DNA from: Streptomyces sannanensis
GTDB taxonomy: Bacteria > Actinomycetota > Actinomycetes > Streptomycetales > Streptomycetaceae
Length of the DNA stretch: 64,000 nucleotides
NCBI RefSeq assembly: GCF_039536205.1
Contig: NZ_BAAAYL010000001.1
Coordinates: forward strand, 6,882,001-6,946,000
Direction: 5' to 3'
The notes under the pieces are model-generated. The model was given only the letters and a program-made list of their open reading frames with translations. It made no database searches and was not told where the DNA came from. The position numbers were made by a program, and so were the translations under genes. Positions 35,153 through 45,022 of the stretch are shown in pieces; within the stretch, counting starts at the first letter, position 1; the number at the start of each line of letters is the position of its first letter.

Positions 35153-37555
35153 TCAGGAAAGCGACACGGCCTCGCTGTGAGCCACCTCCTGGGCATGGTG
35201 CGGATGCAGCACTTCCAGGTCGGGCAGCGCCCAGCATGCGGTGCCCATGTCCCGGGCCATCGCGGCCAGCCCCTCGGTCTCGATGAGGTGCTGGTAGGGG
35301 AAGGGCGGGAAGGTCAGGCCCTCGCGGTGCAGGTCGGCGCGTACCAGCAACGCGGTACCGCCGACCGAGTCGACGCGGAGGAGTCCCTGCCCGCGCAACT
35401 CGTCGAGGTAGGTACGGCCGAATCCTCTGGGGGGCTGAAGGATGCCGTCGCGAAGCCACTGGGACCAGTTGAGCGTGCCGGCCCTGGGGTGAAGGACGAA
35501 GGTGTTGAGGTCGTACGTGGGCCCACCGGGCGCGGTGGCACAGTGCGGCACGACGATGTCCTTGCGCGCGCCGAGCAGGCGCTGGACGAGGTCGGTCGGG
35601 TAACCGGTGACATCGACGTCGAGCCACAACACCCACTCCTCGTCCGTGAGGGCACGGGAGAGCAGATGGTTGCGTACCTTGGCCAGCACCGACCGTCGCC
35701 GGCGCTGGATGCCGGGCTCCCAACGGGGTCCGGCCAACTGGAGGCCGAAGTCGCGGCGCACGAGGGTGACCCGCCGGTACTCCGCCTCGAGGCCGGGCAG
35801 GACCTGCTGGAGCAGCTCCGGCGTCGTGTCCCGGCTGTCGCCCTCCAGCAGGCCCAGCGAGATCGCCTCGCGCGGGTAGTCCAAGGCGCGAAGCCGGTCC
35901 AGATAGCCGGGCAGGAACGTGGCCGCGTCCTTGACGGGTGTGAGCACCAGCAGGAGAGGTCGCTCGCTCGCCGGTGCCGGAGCGGGCTCGACGGCTTCCC
36001 GCTGTCTCCGCTCGGAGGCCCGGGCGGCGGCGGGACCGGTCTCGGCGTGGGCGATGTCCGCCGGCTCGATCGGCAGCCGGGTCGCCATGGCCAGCAACTG
36101 CTCGGTGTAGGCGCCCGGTTCGGCCCAGATCTCGGTCGCCACATCGAAGTGCTCGGCGAAATGGGACTCGTTGAACGTGTTGTTCCCATGGCATACGTAC
36201 GTGTACAGCTCGGGCGCGTCCACCTGTACGACCCGACAGGTCCGGACCACCTCTTCCGCCACCGGGGTGTCCTCGCCCCGGCGTTGGGCCGGGTAGCGCG
36301 GGAGTCGGTCCTTCGCGCACACCATCGACCCCTCCCAGACCCGCGCACAGGAGATCGCGAGCTTGTGCCGGGCGGGCCACCACAGCCGCTCGCGGACGAG
36401 GAAGCACGCCTCGGCGCCGAGCGCGAGAATCGCCGCCATCTGCGTCTCGACCCGCTCCGGGTCGTACAGGTCGTCGTCGTCCCACTGGCATACGTAGGGC
36501 CCGGTGGCCCGCTCCACCGTCTCATTGCGCAGTTCGCCCAATGTCCGCCCCTCCGGGGGGAGCCGGTGATGGCGGATCCGGGAGTCGCCCAGGTCGCGGA
36601 TGTGCTGCTCGAGGGCGTCACTCGTGCCGTCCTCCACCACGACCAGTTCCAGATTCGGGTAGGTCTGGTTGCGGAAGCACGTGATCGCGCGTCGCGCCGT
36701 CGCCGAGCGGTCCTTGGTCACCATCAGGCATGACACCGTCGGCGCGGGCGCGCCCGAGGCCCAGCGGCGGCGCTGCGCATCGAGGCTGAGCATGCCGTCG
36801 GCGAGCTGGTGCAGCTCCTGGCTCGCCCAGAACGGGAACCGCTTGCCGGCCGAGATCCGCGGCGCCCCGTCGGTGTCGCACGTCCAACTGCCCGACCAGT
36901 GGTGCACGGCGTACGCACGGTCGTAGTCGGCATCCTGCGGGCCGAACAGCTCGGTCGCGTACGGGCTCACCTCGGGGTACAGGACTTCCGGGCCGAGAAC
37001 CGTGATCGAGCCGGGCTCCGGGGCGCTGTCGATCGCTCTGGTGAGGAAGAACGGACCTGTCGCGTCCAGAGTGCTCGGCAGCTTGTGGGCGCCGACCAGC
37101 CGGCGGTGCACATGGGCCCAGAAGGGGTGGCCCGGCCGCGACGCGATGAACGCGTTGCCGATGATGCGGCCGAACCCGCGCCGACGGGCCAGCAGCAGCC
37201 TGGTGTGCGCCTCGGGCTCGCAGCCGAGGACGAGTTCGTGCCCATCGAGGATTTCGGACACCGGGCTCAGGCACTCGAAGTCCAGATCCGCGTAGAGCCC
37301 GCCGAAATGATCGAGCAGGAAATAGCGAATTGCGTCGGCCCGCATGATCGCTTCGGGATAGCCGTCGTAGACCGGAAGGAACCACGGATAGTGCTCCTGG
37401 AGGAATGCGCGATTGTCCGCGTCGGTCCACAACCGGTACCCCCAGTCGGGGTTGTGGAGCCGCCAGGAATCAGCCCACTTCTGCCATTTCGGGGGTGGAT
37501 CCGCGTCTTTCCATGTCTGGTGGATCAGGGCAGGAATTTCCTTCTGTGCAGGCAT
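35153..37555 (-). CDS. Three-domain glycosyltransferase: GT32 (OCH1-like) + GT2 + ANP1-like
   Basis: The protein has 800 residues. Domain 1 (about 1-240) is a GT32/OCH1-like sugar transferase: [15 protein letters not shown], then [21 protein letters not shown] with the DXD at 90-92. Domain 2 (about 272-490) is GT2: [29 protein letters not shown] and the acidic cluster WDDDD at 359-362. A charged linker (about 500-530) leads to domain 3 (about 534-780), which matches the yeast ANP1/MNN9/VAN1 pattern: [20 protein letters not shown], a [11 protein letters not shown] segment, [13 protein letters not shown] with DVD at 646-648, and YDLN at 681. No transmembrane helix is present. The ATG at 37555 is preferred; an in-frame start 21 codons upstream is possible. 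GT32 and ANP1 enzymes act on mannose chains in fungi. Confidence 0.88.
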   Translation of the reverse strand: MPAQKEIPALIHQTWKDADPPPKWQKWADSWRLHNPDWGYRLWTDADNRAFLQEHYPWFLPVYDGYPEAIMRADAIRYFLLDHFGGLYADLDFECLSPVSEILDGHELVLGCEPEAHTRLLLARRRGFGRIIGNAFIASRPGHPFWAHVHRRLVGAHKLPSTLDATGPFFLTRAIDSAPEPGSITVLGPEVLYPEVSPYATELFGPQDADYDRAYAVHHWSGSWTCDTDGAPRISAGKRFPFWASQELHQLADGMLSLDAQRRRWASGAPAPTVSCLMVTKDRSATARRAITCFRNQTYPNLELVVVEDGTSDALEQHIRDLGDSRIRHHRLPPEGRTLGELRNETVERATGPYVCQWDDDDLYDPERVETQMAAILALGAEACFLVRERLWWPARHKLAISCARVWEGSMVCAKDRLPRYPAQRRGEDTPVAEEVVRTCRVVQVDAPELYTYVCHGNNTFNESHFAEHFDVATEIWAEPGAYTEQLLAMATRLPIEPADIAHAETGPAAARASERRQREAVEPAPAPASERPLLLVLTPVKDAATFLPGYLDRLRALDYPREAISLGLLEGDSRDTTPELLQQVLPGLEAEYRRVTLVRRDFGLQLAGPRWEPGIQRRRRSVLAKVRNHLLSRALTDEEWVLWLDVDVTGYPTDLVQRLLGARKDIVVPHCATAPGGPTYDLNTFVLHPRAGTLNWSQWLRDGILQPPRGFGRTYLDELRGQGLLRVDSVGGTALLVRADLHREGLTFPPFPYQHLIETEGLAAMARDMGTACWALPDLEVLHPHHAQEVAHSEAVSLS

Positions 37556-37698
37556 TCGCACAGTATGTCGGGCCGCTTGGCCGGCGGGATTTCCCGGCAG
37601 GACACCTCGGCGGAACATTCACCCGCGCGGTCCACCGCGGGAGGCGCGCCGTTTGCCCGACGGTTTGCTGTCGCCGCACTCCGGGCCCGCCGCCGCAA

Positions 37699-38197
37699 GT
37701 GACCCAGGTCGCACTTGCGGTCCTGACCCGGCACCGAGAGCAGCATCCAAAGGACGGCGAGTACGACGAGGCCGAGGGCCTGGACACCGGCGCGGACGAT
37801 TACCTCACCAAGCCGTTCTCCTATCTCGTCCTCGTCGCCCGTGTCCGCGCACTGCTGCGCCGCCGCACCCGCGCCGGCTCCCCGGTGCTGCGCATCGGCG
37901 ACCTGACCGTGGACCCCGACGCTCGGCGCGTCCACCGGGCACGGCAGGAGATCACGCTCACCGCGAAGGAATTCGCCGTGCTGCGCCAGCTGGCCGTACG
38001 GCCTGGTTCAGGTCGTGTCGAAGTCCGACATCCTCGCCGAGGTGTGGGACTTCGCCTACGAGGGTGACCCGAACATCGTCGAGGTCTACATCAGTGCCCT
38101 GCGCCGCAAGATCGATGCCCCGTTCGGGCGTCGGTCCATCACGACCGTACGAGGAGCGGGTTACCGCCTCGAAGCCGACGGGGACATCGGTGCGTAA
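37699..38197 (+). pseudogene. OmpR-type response regulator, 5'-truncated and frameshifted
   Basis: The frame reads [19 protein letters not shown], then [20 protein letters not shown] (end of a receiver) and the start of a winged-helix domain, [20 protein letters not shown] and [17 protein letters not shown]. It then breaks: an extra T in the TT at 38007-38008 shifts the frame, and the sequence resumes as [20 protein letters not shown] and KIDAPFGRRSITTVRGAGYR. The first 60-70 receiver residues, including the phospho-acceptor, are missing. It is divergent from the large glycosyltransferase. Confidence 0.85.
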
Positions 38198-38260
38198 GCC
38201 GTTCGCCTCCGTACGTGCCCGCGCCGCACTCGGCGCGACTGTGGTCGTGACCGGGTTCGC
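38190..38260 (+). pseudogene. N-terminal stub of the partner sensor kinase
   Basis: A GTG at 38190 overlaps the stop of the broken regulator, the usual coupling in OmpR-type pairs, and reads VRKPFASVRARAALGATVVV, the start of an Streptomyces kinase with a basic N-terminus leading into a membrane helix. After about 24 residues the similarity ends, and the solute-binding gene begins on the other strand. The kinase body is gone. Confidence 0.5.
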
Positions 38261-38307
38261 CGACCAGCCGGACAACGCGAGCGACCGACCTTCGAGTTGC
38301 CCGGCCC

Positions 38308-39453
38308 TCAGCCCGGGAAGACCTCGGTCCAGCCGCGGTCGACGGTCTTCATCGCCTTCGCCCGCTGTGCCTCGGTCGGGAACGTCGGCGTGCCTTCGAC
38401 CGTCGGCAGTTTCTCCGCGGCTTTCTTGTCGAGGGTGCCGTTTTTCTCCATGGCGTTCATCAGGACGGGGCGGGCATAGGCTCCGAGCCGGAGGTTCTGG
38501 CCCTCGGGGCTGAAGAGGTACTCCTCCCACAGACGTGCCGCCGCCGGGTGCGGGGCGTGCTTGTTGATCGCCTGCGCGTAGTACTGGGCAAAGCTGCCGT
38601 CGAAGGGTATGGCGGTCCGCCAGTCCACGTCCACGCCCTTCGCGCGGAACTCGTCGGTGTATCCGAGGTTGAGGAAGTCCCAGGAGATGCTGATCGGCGT
38701 CCGGCCCTTCGCGATCGTGGCCGTGGTGGATTCGACCGGGATGAAGTTGCCGCTCCTGCTGAGCTCGGCGAAGAAGTCGACACCGGGCTGGATGTCGTCG
38801 AAGGAACCGCCGTTCGCCAAGGCCGCCGCGTACACTCCGGCGAAGGCGGAGCCGGACCTGGGGGGGTTGCCGTCGAGCGCGACCTGGCCCTTGTACTCGG
38901 GCTTGCGCAGATCGGCGAAGGTCGCGGGGCAGGTCTTGACACGGTGGGCGTCGCAGCCGATCGAGATGTAGCCTCCGTAGTCGTTGTACCAGCGGGCCCG
39001 CGGGTCCTTCTGATTCTCGGGGATCTCGGCGAATGCGGCGACCCTGTACGGAGCGAGCAGATGCTGCCGGGCCGCGGACTGCGCGAACGATCCACCCAGG
39101 TCGACCACGTCGGGGGCGCGGCCGTTGCCCCTGTGCTCCTTGATGGCGTTGATCTCTTCCTGGCTGTTGCCCCACGGGTTCTCCACCACGACCTTGATCC
39201 CGTACTTCTTCTCGAAGCCGTCGATCAGTGCGCCGTAGTTGGCCTCGTCGGGCGGGATCGCGATCGCGTTGAGCCTGCCCTCCTTCTTCGCCGCCGCGGT
39301 CAGCGCGGTCATGCCGCCCGCGTCCGCGGCGGAGGTGGCCACCGAGGGCGCTCTGGGTGTGCTGGGGGGAGTCTCTCCACAGGCGCCGAGGGGTATCGCT
39401 GCGAGGGTCAGACAGACGGCGACGACGGCTGTACGGAGACGAGGTGCAGGCAC
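38308..39453 (-). CDS. ABC-type extracellular solute-binding lipoprotein
   Basis: The protein has 381 residues. The signal peptide ends at lipobox IPLGAC (Cys near residue 24). The mature part has the two-lobe pattern of spermidine/iron-type binding proteins: ALTAAAKKEGRLNAIAIPPD, PDVVDLGGSFAQSAARQHLL, WYNDYGGYISIGCDA, GNPPRSGSAFAGVYAAAL and a late SWDFLNLGY. The GTG at 39453 has GGAG 5 bases upstream. No permease or ATPase gene is adjacent, so it is an orphan binding protein whose transporter must be encoded elsewhere. Substrate type is uncertain. Confidence 0.9.
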   Translation of the reverse strand: MPAPRLRTAVVAVCLTLAAIPLGACGETPPSTPRAPSVATSAADAGGMTALTAAAKKEGRLNAIAIPPDEANYGALIDGFEKKYGIKVVVENPWGNSQEEINAIKEHRGNGRAPDVVDLGGSFAQSAARQHLLAPYRVAAFAEIPENQKDPRARWYNDYGGYISIGCDAHRVKTCPATFADLRKPEYKGQVALDGNPPRSGSAFAGVYAAALANGGSFDDIQPGVDFFAELSRSGNFIPVESTTATIAKGRTPISISWDFLNLGYTDEFRAKGVDVDWRTAIPFDGSFAQYYAQAINKHAPHPAAARLWEEYLFSPEGQNLRLGAYARPVLMNAMEKNGTLDKKAAEKLPTVEGTPTFPTEAQRAKAMKTVDRGWTEVFPG

Positions 39454-39575
39454 GAAGGCTCCATAACGGGCGATCACGAACTCATCAAAGCCAGCGTACG
39501 GTCGGCCGCCTCGACAGCGCAGTGTCGGTCGGTGGCGCCCGCTGCCCGTCGAACGGCTGTCCTGCCGGCACGTTC

Positions 39576-42380
39576 TCAGAACGCCTCGTCGTCCCACTGG
39601 GCGAGGAGCGCCTCTCCCAGATCCTCCCCGGCCGGGGCGGCCTGGCCGTGGAGGGCCTGTTCGGTCCAGATGATCTTGCCGCGGGCGGTGTAGCGGGTGC
39701 CCCAGCGCTCGGCGAACTGGGCGACGAGGAACAGCCCGCGGCCGCCCTCGTCGGTGGTCTCGGCCCGGCGCAGGTGCGGGGAGGTACTGGACCCGTCGGA
39801 CACCTCGCAGATCAGGCTGCGGTCGTGCAGCAGCCTTACCCGGATGGGCTCGGTGCCGTAGCGGATGGCATTGGTGATCAGCTCGCTGAGGATGAGCTCG
39901 GTGGTGAAGGCGATGTGCTCCAGGCCCCAGTCCGCCAGCCGACGGGAGCAGGCGCTGCGTACCGGGGACACCGCCGCCGGGTCGGGGGGCACGTCCCACT
40001 CGGCGATCTGCGCGGGGTCCAGCCGGCGGGTGCGGGCCACCAGCAGCGCGATGTCGTCGCTGGGCCTGGCGGGCAGCATCGCGTCGATCACCGCGGCGCA
40101 GGTCTCCTCCGGAGCGCGGGTGGGCCCGGTCAGGACGGCGCGCAGCGCCGCCAGGCCGGCGTCCGGGTCGTGGTCGCGGCTTTCGATCAGCCCGTCGGTG
40201 AAGAGCACCAGCGTGGAGCCCTCGGGCAGGGTCAGCTCGGCGGTCTCCACGGGCAGCCCCGCGCCCAGGCCCAGCGGCGGGGAGACCGGCATCTCGAGGA
40301 AGGACACGGTTCCGTCGGGGCGCACCACAGCGGGTCCCGGATGGCCGGCGGTGGCGGCGGTCACCTGTCCGGAGACGGGATCGTAGATGGCGTACAGGCA
40401 GGTGGCTCCGGTGATCCCCTGCCACTCCTGCTCGCGGGTGCCCTCGTGGGTGTCGATGTGGACGACCAGCTCGTCCAGGTGGCTCAGGAGCTCGTCCGGG
40501 GGCAGGTCGAGGGTGGAGAAGTTGTGCACGGCTGTGCGCAGACGGCCCATGGTGGCGGCGGCATGCAGACCGTGGCCGACGATGTCGCCGACCACCAGGG
40601 CCACCCGGGTGCCGGGCAGCGGGATGACATCGAACCAGTCACCGCCCACCCCGGCTTGGGCGGGCAGATAGCGGTGGGCGATCTCGACGGCGGACTGCTC
40701 CGGTACGACGCGGGGCAGCAGGCTGCGCTGCAGGGTGACGGCCATCGTGTGCTCGCGGGTGTAGCGGCGGGCATTGTCGATGGACAGCGCCGCCCGGGCG
40801 GTCAGCTCCTCGGCGAAGGACACATCCTCCTCGTTGAACGGCGGGGAGGCCTGCGCCCGCCAGAAGCCTGCCATTCCCAGCACCACGCCCCGGGCCCGCA
40901 GGGGCACGGCGATCAGGGAGTGGATGCCCTGGTCCAGAATCCCGCGTGCGCGGGCGGGGTCCTGGGCCCGCCAGCTCTGGGTGGCGCTGAGGTCCGCCTC
41001 CAGGACCGGGTGGCCGCCGGCCACCCCGGCGCCCCTGGGGCTGGTGGGAACGAACCGGATCAGCTCGCCCACGGGATAGAGCGGATGGTCGCCCTGAAGG
41101 CCGACGACGGCGGTGCGGCGCATCTCGGTGCTCGCTTCGGGCGGCTCCTCGCCGTGCAGCACCGGGTCCAGCAGGTCGACCGTCACGACATCGGCGAACC
41201 GGGGGACCGCCACTTCCGCCAGCTCCTCGGCGGTGTGCTCCACGTCCAGCGTCGTTCCGATCCGCACTCCCGCGTCGTAGAGCAGCTTCAGCCGCTCGCG
41301 AGCCACCTCGGCCTTGCCGGAGAGCGCCCGCAGTTCGGTGGTGTCCCGCAGCGTGACCACGCTCCCGGCCTGCCCGAAGGGGGCGGTGGGCCGGACGTTG
41401 ACCGCCAGCAGCCGGTCGGCTGCCATGTGCAGTTCGTCGGTCGCGGTACGGCCCGACCCGATGAGCTCGACGATCCCCTCCTCCAGGCCCAGGAGCGCGA
41501 CGTGCCGCCCTTCCGCGTCCATCGGCAGATCCAGCAGCCGTCGCGCCTCGTCGTTGGCCAGCAGCAGCAGCCGTCCGTCGCCGTCGACGATCAGCACGCC
41601 CTCCCGTACCGCGTGCAGCACCGCGTCGTGGTGCTCGTACATCCTCGTCATCTCGACCGGACCCAGGCCATGGGTCTGCCGCCGCAACCGACGGCTCACC
41701 AGTGCCGTTCCGCCCGCGGACAGGGCGAGCACCGCGGCCGCGCTGCTCAGGACGACCGGCAGTTGCCGGTTCACCATGCCCTGGACGTTCTGGACCGTGA
41801 CCGGGGAGGAAACGACGGCGACGACGGAGCCGACGGCGTCCTTGACGGGGACCACCGAGACCACGGACGGCCCCAGGGAGCCTTTGAACGTCTTGGTGAA
41901 TGACTTGCCGGCCGCGGCCTCGGCGAAGGGGCCGACGACGTGCTTCCCGACCTGTTCCGGGTTGCTGTGGGCCAGAGTGATCCCGTCGAGCGTGTACACG
42001 TTGATGCCGTCGACCCCGGCCGCCTTCCGGGCCGCCTCGGCGCTCGGCTGGAGCACCGCGCTCGGATGGGGGCTGCGCAGGGCCTCGAGGATTCCCGGAG
42101 AGCTCGCGAACGTCCCGGCGGCGGCGAGCGTACGGTGCTGGGCGTCCAGCATGGCGTCGCGCCGGGCCTGCACCACGAGGGCCACCACCGCGGCGACGAC
42201 GAGCAGCACCACGACAGCCAGCTGCAGGAGGAACACCTGACCGGCCACGCTGCGCACGCTCAGCAGGGAGGACAGGCGCCGCGGCCGTCCCCTTCCCCTG
42301 TGGGGCCGGGAGTGCTCCCGATGCTCCTGGCGGGCACGTCCTGAACGGCGAAGCCGGAGATGCCCTGTAAAGCCGTGCAT
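39576..42380 (-). CDS. Membrane sensor phosphatase: extracellular sensor, PAS, GAF, SpoIIE, anti-sigma-type ATPase
   Basis: The protein has 934 residues. A transmembrane helix at about 48-70 (LLQLAVVVLLVVAAVVALVV) and a second near 210-230 flank a roughly 140-residue extracellular sensor of CitA/DcuS type (GVDGINVYTLDGITLAHSNP). A PAS domain lies at about 250-350 (VLIVDGDGRLLLLANDEA), GAF at about 365-545, a SpoIIE phosphatase at about 565-780 (GGDWFDVIPLPG, VVGDIVGHGLHAAATM), and a C-terminal HATPase_c_2 at about 800-920 (ELITNAIRYGTEPIRVRLL, TDEGGRGLFLV). It combines anti-sigma-like kinase and phosphatase activities in one chain, a common streptomycete design. Confidence 0.93.
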   Translation of the reverse strand: MHGFTGHLRLRRSGRARQEHREHSRPHRGRGRPRRLSSLLSVRSVAGQVFLLQLAVVVLLVVAAVVALVVQARRDAMLDAQHRTLAAAGTFASSPGILEALRSPHPSAVLQPSAEAARKAAGVDGINVYTLDGITLAHSNPEQVGKHVVGPFAEAAAGKSFTKTFKGSLGPSVVSVVPVKDAVGSVVAVVSSPVTVQNVQGMVNRQLPVVLSSAAAVLALSAGGTALVSRRLRRQTHGLGPVEMTRMYEHHDAVLHAVREGVLIVDGDGRLLLLANDEARRLLDLPMDAEGRHVALLGLEEGIVELIGSGRTATDELHMAADRLLAVNVRPTAPFGQAGSVVTLRDTTELRALSGKAEVARERLKLLYDAGVRIGTTLDVEHTAEELAEVAVPRFADVVTVDLLDPVLHGEEPPEASTEMRRTAVVGLQGDHPLYPVGELIRFVPTSPRGAGVAGGHPVLEADLSATQSWRAQDPARARGILDQGIHSLIAVPLRARGVVLGMAGFWRAQASPPFNEEDVSFAEELTARAALSIDNARRYTREHTMAVTLQRSLLPRVVPEQSAVEIAHRYLPAQAGVGGDWFDVIPLPGTRVALVVGDIVGHGLHAAATMGRLRTAVHNFSTLDLPPDELLSHLDELVVHIDTHEGTREQEWQGITGATCLYAIYDPVSGQVTAATAGHPGPAVVRPDGTVSFLEMPVSPPLGLGAGLPVETAELTLPEGSTLVLFTDGLIESRDHDPDAGLAALRAVLTGPTRAPEETCAAVIDAMLPARPSDDIALLVARTRRLDPAQIAEWDVPPDPAAVSPVRSACSRRLADWGLEHIAFTTELILSELITNAIRYGTEPIRVRLLHDRSLICEVSDGSSTSPHLRRAETTDEGGRGLFLVAQFAERWGTRYTARGKIIWTEQALHGQAAPAGEDLGEALLAQWDDEAF

Positions 42381-42519
42381 ATTCCATTTCTAACCGTTAT
42401 GGGCTGTTGACTGCAGGGAGCGAGACGGTCGCCCGGCGATCGCGATCAGCGAGCCCCGCAGGTGCCCAGGACGTGGATACGACGCCGGGCCTCCGGCTGC
42501 CCGGCGCGGAGCACGTTCG

Positions 42520-44463
42520 TCAGCCGACGTGGATGTGCGGCCGTCGGGCGCGATCCGGTTCGGCCTCGCGGAGGACCTCACGGGTGACGGGCGCCACCTC
42601 TCCCTGGCCGAACAGGAAGAACCGCAGAAAGTTGGCGAGGGGATTGCCTTCGGTCCACTCGAAGTAGATGTGCGGTCGCTGACCGGTCTCGTCCCGTACG
42701 TGCAGCAGCAGTGCTGCGAGCGCGTTGGGGACGCTGGAACTCTCCAGGGTGAGGACGCGGTAGCGGTCGTGCATCACCTCGCCGTGTACCCGCAGCCCGG
42801 ACTCGAACTCGGACGGGTCGAGGACAGTGACCTCGACGAACATGAGATCGTCCCCGTCCGGGACGTCGTTGTCCGCACGGATCTGCTTGATCTTCTCGCG
42901 GTACTCGGCCATGTCGCGACGGTCGGGCTCATTGGCGATGAAACGGATGGTGCGGCTGGCGGTGTCACGGATGAAACGCGCGGCCATGTCGTCGAAGGAC
43001 ACATCCGTCACCCGCAGCTCGAAGACCCGGGCCAGACGGGATGCAAGCGAAAGTCCCATGATGCCGGTGATGAAGCAGGCGCCGATCTTCACACCGTCGG
43101 GCCGCTCGACGATGTTCGCGGCCGTCGTGTAGACGAAGACCGCGGAGACGGCCCCGAAGGCGATGGTCCAGCCACGCTGCCCGGCCCGGCGCGCGGCGAT
43201 GGTGACGGCGACCGCGGCCGATGTGATGAGAACCAGGACACCGGTGGCGTACGCGCCGCCCTGGGCGTCGACGTTCGCGTTGAAGATCCAGGTCACGAGG
43301 AAGGCGACCAAGGTGAAGACGATGACCATGGGGCGCACCGCACGCGCCCAGTGCGGAGCCATGCCGTAGCGGGGCAGATAGCGCGGCATCAGATTGAGCA
43401 GGCCGGCCATGGCGGAGGCGCCCGCGAACCAGAGGATGAGGATGGTGGAGAAATCGTAGACCGTCCCGAACGCCGACCCCAGGTACTCGTGGGCCAGATA
43501 GGCGAGGGCACGCCCATTGGCCCGGCCACCGGATTCGAACTCCTTGGCCGGGATCAGCAGGGTGGTGATGAAACTGCTGCTGATCAGGAAGACACTCATG
43601 ATGGCGGCAGCCGTGGTCAGCAGCTTCTTCGTCCCGCGAATACGGCCCACCGGCCTCTCCTCGGTGTCTCCCGGGGCACCCTCGATATGCGGCATGACTG
43701 CCACGCCGGTCTCGAATCCGGACAGACCCAGTGCGAGTTTGGGGAAGACCACCAGTGCCACGCCGATCATGAGCAGCGGATTCCCGTAGTCGGTGGTCAG
43801 TGCATGGGACCAGTCGGTGATCACGTTTGGTGCGGTGATGACATGCCACAGCCCTACGGACACCACGACGGCGTTCAGCGCGAGATACGACGCCACCAGC
43901 ACCACCGCCAGCCCGATGGCCTCACCGAAACCCTTGAGGAACACGCCGCCGAGCAGCGCGATCAACAAGAGCGTGATCGGGACATGATGGCCCTTCAAGA
44001 CACTTGTGAAGTGCGGGTTCTCCACCAGATGCGCCGTGGCGTCCGCCGCCGACAGGGTGATCGTGATCAGGAAGTCCGTCGCGGCGAAGCCCAGCAGCGT
44101 CAGTACGAACAGCTTGCCCTTCCAGAACGGCAGCAGCCGTTCCAGCATGGCGATCGAGCCCGCACCGTGCGGGCTCTCCTCGGACACCCGCCGGTACACC
44201 GGCAGCGCGCCCACCAGGGTCAGCACCACCAGCACGATGGTCGCGAGCGGCGACAGCAGGCCGGCGGCCAGTGCCGCGATGCCCGGCTGGTAGCCAAGGG
44301 TGGAGAAGTAGTCGAGCCCGGTCAGGCACATGACCCGCCACCATCGCTGTCCCTTGTGCACGGCGGGGGTCTCCGCATGCGGGCCCGGACGCTGCCTCGG
44401 CTCGGCGGTCAAGCCTTCGAGCAACCACGCGCGCAGGCGACTGGGTCGGGCGGGGACGGCCAT
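42520..44463 (-). CDS. APC-superfamily permease with C-terminal cytoplasmic domain
   Basis: The protein has 647 residues and about 12 transmembrane helices. The N-terminal segment [20 protein letters not shown] has the unwound-helix pattern of APC transporters. The helices run to about residue 450, and a roughly 190-residue soluble domain follows ([38 protein letters not shown]). Streptomycete homologues are annotated as amino acid transporters; the large soluble tail also recalls KUP/KimA-type potassium permeases, so the substrate is open. The ATG at 44463 has GGGAG upstream; the frame is open for 89 more codons without homology. Confidence 0.88.
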   Translation of the reverse strand: MAVPARPSRLRAWLLEGLTAEPRQRPGPHAETPAVHKGQRWWRVMCLTGLDYFSTLGYQPGIAALAAGLLSPLATIVLVVLTLVGALPVYRRVSEESPHGAGSIAMLERLLPFWKGKLFVLTLLGFAATDFLITITLSAADATAHLVENPHFTSVLKGHHVPITLLLIALLGGVFLKGFGEAIGLAVVLVASYLALNAVVVSVGLWHVITAPNVITDWSHALTTDYGNPLLMIGVALVVFPKLALGLSGFETGVAVMPHIEGAPGDTEERPVGRIRGTKKLLTTAAAIMSVFLISSSFITTLLIPAKEFESGGRANGRALAYLAHEYLGSAFGTVYDFSTILILWFAGASAMAGLLNLMPRYLPRYGMAPHWARAVRPMVIVFTLVAFLVTWIFNANVDAQGGAYATGVLVLITSAAVAVTIAARRAGQRGWTIAFGAVSAVFVYTTAANIVERPDGVKIGACFITGIMGLSLASRLARVFELRVTDVSFDDMAARFIRDTASRTIRFIANEPDRRDMAEYREKIKQIRADNDVPDGDDLMFVEVTVLDPSEFESGLRVHGEVMHDRYRVLTLESSSVPNALAALLLHVRDETGQRPHIYFEWTEGNPLANFLRFFLFGQGEVAPVTREVLREAEPDRARRPHIHVG

Positions 44464-44802
44464 TCGCGGTGCTCCCGTCGTACGGCAAAGATCCAGCCGT
44501 CGACTGAACGGCCGGGCAGGCGTAAGGAACCGAATACCGGTCTCACGTAGGGTCTGCCACCCGGGCGGCCGTGACTCGCCGGGGGACGCGGCGACCTTGG
44601 GCTCTTCGTGTCCGCTTCCGTCCCTGCCACCCGACCGAGCGGCTTGCGCACAACTCCGCGCGCTTCCGGGCCAGAAGTGGTGCGCTCGAGTGCAACAGGC
44701 GACGGGAAGGCCGGCCCGGCGTGACGGCATTGGTGCAAGGTCCGGGCGCGCTGCGGCAATGCACGGCGTACGGTCATTGCTCGTGGGCCGCCCAGCGGGA
44801 CG

Positions 44803-44898
44803 TCACGCGGGGAGGAGGATGTCGACTCTCCACCCGGCGTCGCTCCCCGGTGCTCCGCAGCGCGGTCCGGCGGCTTCCACTTCGACGTTGCTCATCAT
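44803..44898 (-). CDS. Possible 31-residue peptide
   Basis: An ATG-ATG start at 44898 with GGGAGG 6-7 bases upstream opens a 31-codon frame, SNVEVEAAGPRCGAPGSDAG, then WRVDILLPA. The strong ribosome binding site, the palindrome just upstream and the divergent AhpD-like gene support translation, but no family is recognised. It lies in the 559-base gap 44464-45022, the rest of which shows no supported gene. Confidence 0.4.
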   Translation of the reverse strand: MMSNVEVEAAGPRCGAPGSDAGWRVDILLPA

Positions 44899-44916
44899 GC
44901 ATCGCCTCCCGACGAC

Positions 44917-44927
44917 GAAATGATTTC
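44917..44927. promoter_or_regulatory. GAAATGATTTC palindrome in an A/T-rich patch
   Basis: A perfect 11-base palindrome with nearby TTTTCAACA lies between the divergent 31-codon frame and the AhpD-like gene. The A/T-rich patch (44917-44950) differs sharply from its surroundings. It recalls Fur-family boxes such as the Zur consensus but does not match their 7-1-7 spacing fully. Confidence 0.4.
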
Positions 44928-45022
44928 ATTTTCAACATAAGTTGTTCGATCGTAGGCTGATCGAGCCGACCGGCACACGGTGAGCACACACGATCTGGAA
45001 GCAGCCCCGAAGGAGTCCCACA

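Noticed and set aside
38308..40425. The solute-binding frame extended to 40425 as a larger protein
   Set aside because: Residues before 39453 are antisense of the phosphatase gene's own coding strand in another frame; the lipoprotein signal begins right at 39453.
39357..41903. An 848-codon plus-strand frame
   Set aside because: It is the antisense shadow of the SpoIIE-type sensor phosphatase; no recognisable domain, Gly/Gln/Arg-rich.
44917..44940. Zur box
   Set aside because: The palindrome GAAATGATTTC is shorter and differently spaced from the 7-1-7 Zur consensus; kept only as an unnamed dyad.
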